64,000 bases of DNA from Scolanthus callimorphus (lineage: Eukaryota; Cnidaria; Anthozoa; Actiniaria; Edwardsiidae): contig CM066914.1 of NCBI GenBank assembly GCA_033964015.1, forward strand, positions 12,949,831 through 13,013,830, in the 5' to 3' direction. Under the pieces are notes generated by a model. That model ran no database searches. It worked only from the letters and a program-made list of their open reading frames with translations, and was not told the origin of the DNA. Below are positions 45,002 through 64,000 of this stretch, in pieces. How positions within the stretch are numbered: the stretch's first letter is position 1; every line of letters starts with the position of its first letter. A program made the translations under genes and the position numbers.

Positions 45002-46621
45002 GCTAAAGTTATCAACGAAGATCAACTCTGTTAGTAACTTTTTCAAATCTCATGCGGAGTTCCATTCATCGCCTTTTCATAACAATGACCAATTACCACA
45101 TCATTTTGGGTTCTCTGATGGTGAAATTACCACCAATTCCTGAATACAGATACTAGGTAATCTTGAATACTTTGAAACTTCGCTAAAATGAAATACCGGC
45201 AGCCACGATAGGAAAGCGAATAGCTGTTTGGCGTACTGTATTGTCATAGCAACTTGGTGTTCAGTCAACCGTAGACATTTTATACAGGATCGAGTTGAAG
45301 TCATTTGTCACGACATAGTTCCGCTATCGATATTTTGTTCCTTATTGATGTATGTATAGCTAAAATTCTAGTACACCAGAATCTTTTTCATGATAATTAT
45401 CGTCTTTTATACGGCACTCAAAGATTTTATAATTTTAAGAGCGTCCGTCTGTAAATATCACCTATAGTCTTCAGAATGCAAAATTCGAAATCGCTCAAAT
45501 TTGGTCAGAAGTTAGGTCATGATGAACTATTCATGCTGTCCAACTTTCAGATCGATCTGATAAATACAGAGCGGGAGCGAAGAAGAAAGCCAATTCATCG
45601 AATTAATTATCGATTTTTTCGCATTTTTCACCTACTTCGAAATATGGCCAAAAACTCTTCTAAATTGATCAGCACGTCAAACAATCGGTTAATATCCTTG
45701 TAGATAAGATAACAAGCTTTCGATTGAGTGGTTTTAAAACTCTTTCTGGTTAAAGATAAATATTTTAGCGATTTTTAAACATTTTTTCGTTTTTTCCTAA
45801 GGCCCAAACCGGGGGCTTATATCTCCGATGAGATCTGGAATTGTCGAACTTTGAAATATTGGCGAGGAAAAGCAATGTTTCTGCTTTCAATTTATCAAAT
45901 AAAATTTTGTGGCAATCAAAATCGCGAAGTTCTATGACGCGGAATTCAACCCCTGTTGAGCGCTAAATAGCGCTACGATATCCAGGAACTGGAGGTCACG
46001 AACTACAAAAACATGCACATACCTGGTCGCAAATCGCCAAAACCACGGTGAATAAACCCTCTCAGATGGCAAAACACTGGTATTGTTTCATTCCGAGACG
46101 ATGCAGGACGTCCAGGCATAATTATTCAGCTTCTTCGAGCATTTTCCCCAAGACACAAAGTAAACAGATTATATCACCGATCGAACTCCTTGCTATTCGG
46201 CGCATTTTATGGAAATTGAGCCACTTCTAAACCCTCCCTAAGAAGAAAGAATACTTTCCTTCCTTAGAGTTAAAATCCGGAGCTGACTTTCTACGGAAAA
46301 TCAGGCAAAGCAGCGCGATTCCCACGAGTGAAGATTCCCACGAGTGAACATGTTTTGGCTCAAGTGTCATGTCGTGTGATATTGCGTTACCACCACAGGA
46401 ATCCCGAGAGCCTCGAAAATAAACTTTTGATGACAAGAGCTCTTGTGATGATAAACATCTTAAATATATCCGCGGTAAAAAGAAAGGAAGGACATTTTTG
46501 TGGGAAGAACAATTTGAATGGAAATTGCAACTCCTGATATTCGTACGACTAGTAATTAGCTAGGATCTATTCCTATGGCCGTCAAGTGCAACCACATTTC
46601 TAATTGTCACATTCATTCTTA

Positions 46622-47151
46622 GGGACTGTTCGTTAATTACGTCGCAGGGGGGGGGGGGGGGGGGGGGGGTTTTATAAGGGGGGGGAAGGGGGGGGAGGGG
46701 GGCAAATTTTGCAGAATCGAAAAATTTGGGGGTAATTTTTTAGAACACGCGAAACTTTTGCTTGGGGGTGCATTTCAGTGTCATGCAAATTTTCAACAGG
46801 CTAGGATTGAGATTGAGTGCGATTGCGTGAAACGCAGAACACTATATTCAATCCGGATGATTTCTGCTGAACTTCTCTTCTCTTTTCTTGCCATTTTAGA
46901 GCTTGTTCTACCGGTACATCCTCGTCAACAATCGTACTTACTTTAGACGCCATTTGGAAAATAGGAGTCTGATACTAGCTTTGGATTAGCGCGCAGGGGG
47001 AGGGGGTAAAATTTCAAATAGCCGTTTTTCGAAGGGGGTAGAAATTGAAACTACTTTTTTTGTACGGGGGTAGGTTTTCAGAAAACCTTCAAGCAGAAAA
47101 AACCACCAGCCCCCCCCCCCCCCCCCTGCGACGTAATTAACGAACAGTCCC
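46622..47151. mobile_element. G-run element with TTA duplication, copy 1
   Basis: GGGACTGTTCGTTAATTACG followed by TCGCA and a long G run at the left; the complement preceded by a C run at the right. TTA flanks both sides (46619-46621, 47152-47154). It lies between the arms of the 45439-49179 element. Tips resemble those of 49428-50190. PIF/Harbinger-like by target duplication only. Confidence 0.8.
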
Positions 47152-47172
47152 TTAGGCGTGACTAGAATTATT

Positions 47173-47297
47173 AATATATATAATGAAAGGTCGACGAACA
47201 GCTTAAACGATGATTATTTAATAATGATTATTTGATGATTATTTGTTATTAAATAATCATCGTTTAAGCTGTTCGTCGACCTTTCATTATATATATT
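47173..47297. repeat. Perfect hairpin, 52-bp arms
   Basis: Arms 47173-47224 and 47246-47297 are exact reverse complements around a 21-base AT-rich loop. The arms include GGTCGACGAACAGCTTAAAC. Nothing inside it is coding. Confidence 0.9.
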
Positions 47298-48246
47298 TTT
47301 CTCAGTTCAACTGGTTGACAGGTCCGTTTATCAGGATCCAGCTTGGCAAACACCTCCTTCGCGGATTTTCATATTTTAGTCTACTAGAATTATTACCCGT
47401 TCCCCGCGAAAAACAACTCCACATAGAAAGATATATGAACAGCATTTTATTGGCACCGCAATAACGTGTTCAGTAATGCCTAAGTTATCCACGCTTGGGC
47501 AACATTCTCCACCGACACAAGCTGCATAGTCGCAAATGCTCATTGTTCTGAAGTGCTAGTAATCTCTTACACACGTACCGAACAAGCGGAACCAGCTATT
47601 GCGAAAGAAAGATCTTCATGCGCCACCCTGCTGGGGATGAAACCCAAAGCCACTGTCGCGTTATATATATTTATTTATTTTTGCTGAAAAGCCAGTCTCG
47701 AGGCTCTATAGAGCGCTCTCGGGATTCCTGTGGTGGTTTATCATCACAAGAGCTCTTGTCATCAAAGTTTATTTTCGAGGCTCTCGGGATTCCTGTGGTG
47801 GTAACGCAATATCACACGACATGACACTTGAGCCAAAACATGTTCACTCGTGGGAATCTTCACTCGTGGGAATCGCGCTGCTTTGCCTGATTTTCCGTAG
47901 AAAATCAGCTCAGGAATTCAACTCTAAGGAAGGAAAGTATTCTTTCTTCTTAGGGAGGGTTTAGAAGTGGCTCAATTTCCATAAAATGTGCCGAATAGCC
48001 TGAAGTTCGATCGGTGATATTATCTGTTTACTTTGTGTCTTGGGGAAAATGCTCGAAGAAGCTGAATAATTATGCCTGGACGTCCTGCATCGTTTTGGAA
48101 TGAAACAATACCAGTGTTTTGCCATCTGAGAGGGTTTATTCACCGTGGTTTTGGCGATTTGCGACCAGGTATGTGCATGTTTTTGTAGTTCGTGACCTCC
48201 AGTTCCTGGAAATCGTAGCGCTATTTAGCGCTCCGCGTCATAGAAC

Positions 48247-48684
48247 CACAGGCGATCCAAGCTCTAGTCATGTGGGGTACTGTGAAAGAAACATGCAACG
48301 TTCGCTGTAAAAATTATACGTAAATGTAAATATTGAAATAAAATCATGTGACATCTCCTCGGGATGTTGTAGTTGTCAAATAAAGTGCTCCTGGAGCGAT
48401 TTTATTGCATTTTGGGTGTTTTTTGTGCCTTTTTCTTAATACCCCTACCGTATGTTATAATAGATCTATTATAACATACGGTAGGGTATTAAGAAAAAGG
48501 CACAAAAAAACACCCAAAATGCAATAAAATCGCTCCAGGAGCACTTTATTTGACAACTACAACATTCCGAGGAGATGTCACATGATTTTATTTCAATATT
48601 TACATTTACGTATAATTTTTACAGCGACAACGTTGCATGTTTCTTTCACAGTACCCCACATGACTAGAGCTTGGATCGCCTGTG
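48247..48684. mobile_element. Near-complete palindromic element with 7-bp duplication
   Basis: CACAGGCGATCCAAGCTCTA at the left mirrors TAGAGCTTGGATCGCCTGTG at the right, and the inverted arms run about 215 bp each, meeting near 48468 at TATTATAACATACGG. ATAGAAC stands on both sides (48240-48246, 48685-48691). The matching place in the other arm of the surrounding element has the uninterrupted sequence, confirming the insertion and the 7-bp duplication. Confidence 0.9.
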
Positions 48685-49427
48685 ATAGAACTTCGCGATT
48701 TTGATTGCCACAAAATTTTATTTGATAAATTGAAAGCAGAAGCATTGCTTTTCCTCGCCAATATTTCAAAGTTCGACAATTCCAGATCTCATCGGAGATA
48801 TAAGCCCCCGGTTTGGGCCTTCGGAAAAAAAAAAATGTTTAAAAATCGCTAAAATATTTATATTTCATCAGAAAGAGTTTTAAAGCCACTCAATCGAAAG
48901 CTAGTTATCTTATCTACAAGGATATGAACCGATTGTTTGGCGTGCTGATCAATTTAGAAGAGTTTTTGGCCATAATTCGAAGTAGGTGAGAAATGCGAAA
49001 AAATCGATAATTAATTCGATGAATTGGCTTTCTTCTTCGCTCCCGCTCTGTATTTATCAGATCGATCTGAAAGTTGGACAGCATGAATAGTTCATCATGA
49101 CCTAACTTCTGACCAAATTTGAGCGATTTTGAATTTTTGCATTCTGAAGCCAATAGGTGATATTTACAGACGGACGCTCTTAAATACTGTTTTCACTAGT
49201 TGCTTCAAACACTGTATTATTGAAAATGTGTTCCAAATGATTCGCATTCAAATGATTCGCATTCAAAAACATTTTATTGTTTTTAGGAACTAAGCAAACT
49301 GTCTTCACTACATTAACGTGATAAAATAAGCACCTTTTTGCTCAATTCAAGTCACTTTTTTATTCTATTTTAAATCATTCACACCTCTGCCTCTCAATTT
49401 TCACCATAAATAAGTTAATTCAGATTA

Positions 49428-50131
49428 GGGACCGATCGTTTATTACGTCCACGGGGGGCGGTGGTTTTCTAAATTTATTGAATGTTAAAATTCGCACCCC
49501 CCTCAAAAAAAGGCGATACAAAAAATAAGCCCCACATAACATCGATGTTCTAAAAGCTTACCCCCACCCTGTAACCAGATCCCCCTGTTTGAACTAGTGG
49601 AAGACAATTTACAGGAAATTCTCTTTTCATTTCACCAACCTCAAAGAAAAGGTAGATGAACATTTCATTTGCTGTGTGTAGTAAGCAAAGACCGCAAATG
49701 ACGTGCGTGAAGCAGGGTCCAAATGACGAATCTCTATCCTCGTAACTTCGAACTCACGCTTGCCTAATAATAAAGCTTCCTTTTTCGAACTGAGACAGCT
49801 CCGATGCTTATCACTGCAGAGCGTCTTTTTGGGGAGAGTTAGTTTCTTCTCCTGGCTAAGATACATTTTCTTGTAATGACATTCATAGCTATTCCATTGC
49901 GCACGTTCTCAAAGACTATATTGTACATTCCGATGCGCGCGAAGCGCGCCGAAATTGGCGTACTCGCTATATGGCGTAGTACTGTATGCCACGACGCGAT
50001 AGCTTGTAAACATATTATTATTTAGTTTAAACCACAGTGTCTCTGAAAAAATTACCCCCTGTTTTGAGAGAGGGTGCCAAAAAATTACCCCCCTAAAATC
50101 CATGTCTTCTAAATTTTTACCCCCACCCAAA

Positions 50132-50166
<35 letters not shown>

Positions 50167-50190
50167 TAGACGTAATAAACGATCGGTCCT
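49428..50190. mobile_element. G-run element with TTA duplication, copy 2
   Basis: GGGACCGATCGTTTATTACG, then TCCACGGGGGG, at the left; a very long C run (about 50136-50165) and GTAATAAACGATCGGTCC at the right. TTA flanks both sides (49425-49427, 50191-50193). Tips resemble those of 46622-47151. Confidence 0.75.
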
Positions 50191-50290
50191 TTATACGAGA
50201 TTAGTATGATACATTTGATATAACGATGCTGTTACTTTAACTCTCAATAAGTTACTTATGCTATTGATGTGCTGAAATGTTAAGTAAATC

Positions 50291-50598
50291 AGAGCTGGAA
50301 ATTACTGTCCGTCATCGGACATTGTCCGATAAAAATCGCCAAATGTCAGACCAATTTTCAGATATGTCCGGCCAACTTTCCAGTTGCGACAACCAAAAAA
50401 AAATGTTTTAATGGAGAAATGTCCGATCAAGTAAGGCCTAGGGCATACGTCGAATTAGAGTCGCGTCGAATACATTTAAAACAATAGATAATTTGTTATT
50501 TGAAAGTATAATGAGCCGGTATCTTTTGAAAAAAATGTAATCGGTTCGACCTTAATCCGACGTATGCCCTAGGCCTAAGAACAATTATTTCCAGCTCT
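50291..50598. mobile_element. Nested pair of MITEs
   Basis: Outer tips AGAGCTGGAAAT and ATTTCCAGCTCT enclose a second inverted-repeat element at about 50433-50577 whose tips are AGGCCTAGGGCATACGTCG and CGACGTATGCCCTAGGCCT. The outer element carries repeated GTCCGAT phrases. Confidence 0.65.
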
Positions 50599-50731
50599 GT
50601 ACATATAACCAGACCAAGGGTGTAACGAAATATCTTGTCGATTCTGTTATAGGAAAAAAAAGAGAAAACAGCGTTTTTTCTCAAACGTATTTTGGTGTTT
50701 GACAGCCAAATATAATTTAGCAAATACTTCA

Positions 50732-50873
50732 GTAGCAGCTTGCTCGTAAGATCTAGTGCTATTGGCTTTGATACACCTCATTGTTCTATTGTTTTCATTC
50801 TATTGTTGTTTTTCCATTGTTTAGCAGTGAGATGTATCAATCCAACAGTGCTAGATCTTGCGAGAGCTGCTAC
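50732..50873. mobile_element. MITE, GTAGCAGCT tips
   Basis: GTAGCAGCTTGCTCGTAAGA mirrors TCTTGCGAGAGCTGCTAC; the inner arms pair TTGATACACCTCA with TGAGATGTATCAA. It lies about 100 bp beyond the CCDC177 stop codon. Confidence 0.65.
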
Positions 50874-50970
50874 AAGCATTACTAGTAAAAATTACACGAG
50901 ATTATGTAGCTAATATATCTCACGGAGATGTAAAAATATCTATATATTTTTGGATATTGGATACCCAAGT

Positions 50971-63519
<12,549 letters not shown>

Positions 63520-64000
63520 TTCCAGAGGATCTCTTCCAGGAGAAATCATTAAAAACTCACCTATTAAACATGCTAGGATTCAAAGAAATCGGTTGGCCCG
63601 AATATTTTCAAGAATGCCATATTTCATCTCGTTCTCCTTTTCACGTTTCGTCTGTTTGTGAATTTCAAATAAAGCAACACCTCCTTTCTAGTGCCCAGTC
63701 CCTGCCACTTCTCAAGTACGTCCGCGTTCACGAAAATCAGCGGAAAAACACTTAATTGAAATAAAATGGCTTTCAAAACTAATTTACAAAACGATGCACA
63801 AATATGGTTTGCCTCGCGTTTTTATTATACTGAGTTTTCCGTTCCCAGTTTTCACCTTACGTACGTACTGCAAGTAAACCTTTATAAACGCCGATGTGTG
63901 TTTTTTGTTTTCCGGGTCTGTGTTTTCCACGCACCCCTTATTTTTTAGTCGGGGATGATCGTCGTAAAATTTTTATTTTCAACCCTAAAAGATACCAAAC
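63520..64000. other. CCDC177 upstream region and edge-truncated repeat
   Basis: The 5' UTR and promoter of CCDC177 should lie here; no strong element was recognised. From about 63947 to the window end, GGGGATGATCGTCG and CCCTAAAAGATACCAAAC match one end of the 12958-13399 element family, cut by the window border. Confidence 0.5.

Larger units (their letters stand above)
45439..49179. mobile_element. Large foldback-type element with about 1-kb inverted arms
   Basis: Left arm 45439-46456 and right arm 47736-49179 are inverted copies; the right arm is longer only because it received a 438-bp insertion. Outer tips are GAGCGTCCGTCTGTAAATAT and its complement, flanked on both sides by TTAA (45435-45438 and 49180-49183), the target used by Kolobok- and piggyBac-type transposons. 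Matching open frames of 75-79 codons occur in both arms; they mirror each other because of the repeat and resemble no protein I know. The central 1.3 kb holds a TTA-flanked element and a perfect hairpin but no transposase, so the element is non-autonomous. Confidence 0.8.
45002..50970. other. Transposon-filled intergenic region
   Basis: Between the start of the unrecognised gene and the stop of CCDC177 no host exon was found. It is largely made of the nested elements at 45439-49179, 49428-50190, 50291-50598 and 50732-50873. No transposase, integrase or reverse transcriptase motif was seen. Confidence 0.6.

Noticed and set aside
45476..49153. Paired frames of 60-79 codons in both arms of the large element as a conserved small protein
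   Set aside because: Each pair is a mirror image produced by the inverted arms; conservation between arms is expected without coding selection.

Overview
This is eukaryotic, intron-rich DNA with GT-AG introns, one nuclear tRNA, tRNA-derived SINE-like sequences and dozens of small palindromic DNA transposons. The protein-coding genes are animal ones (hyccin, STRAD, CCDC177, NDUFB3, MRPL10). Gene content and repeat style point to an anthozoan cnidarian, most likely a stony coral. The species cannot be named from the sequence.

Layout. 1-11.5 kb: a short NDUFB3-like gene (+), MRPL10 (-, three exons) and a hyccin/FAM126 gene (+) that starts head-to-head with MRPL10 about 0.1 kb away and can be traced through ten exons plus two alternative 3' exons. 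11.5-17.2 kb: repeats. 17.25-18.8 kb: an intronless type II membrane glycosyltransferase related to O-fucosyltransferases (+). 18.8-22.3 kb: repeats. 22.3-36.0 kb: a complete STRAD pseudokinase gene (-, eleven coding exons) whose introns hold twelve 121-bp satellite copies and several inverted-repeat elements. 36.43 kb: tRNA-Asp(GTC). 37.2-42.1 kb: an aldo/keto reductase of the L-galactose dehydrogenase type (+, eleven exons). 43.0-45.0 kb: an unrecognised four-exon gene (-). 45.4-50.9 kb: a nested pile of DNA transposons, centred on an element with about 1-kb inverted arms. 51.0-63.5 kb: CCDC177 (-, at least twenty exons).

The genes are ordinary housekeeping or signalling loci and do not form one pathway. 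NDUFB3 and MRPL10 serve mitochondria; hyccin supports plasma-membrane PI4P synthesis; STRAD activates LKB1 together with MO25. No new multi-gene system was found. The most informative observations are structural: a large inverted-repeat element that keeps the empty site of a younger insertion in its opposite arm, several element families whose target duplications can be read directly (TTA, TTAA, 5, 7 and 11 bp), the homogeneous 121-bp array inside a kinase-gene intron, and two alternative hyccin C-termini. All exon boundaries were set by hand from splice consensus, reading phase and remembered family sequences; there is no transcript evidence here.
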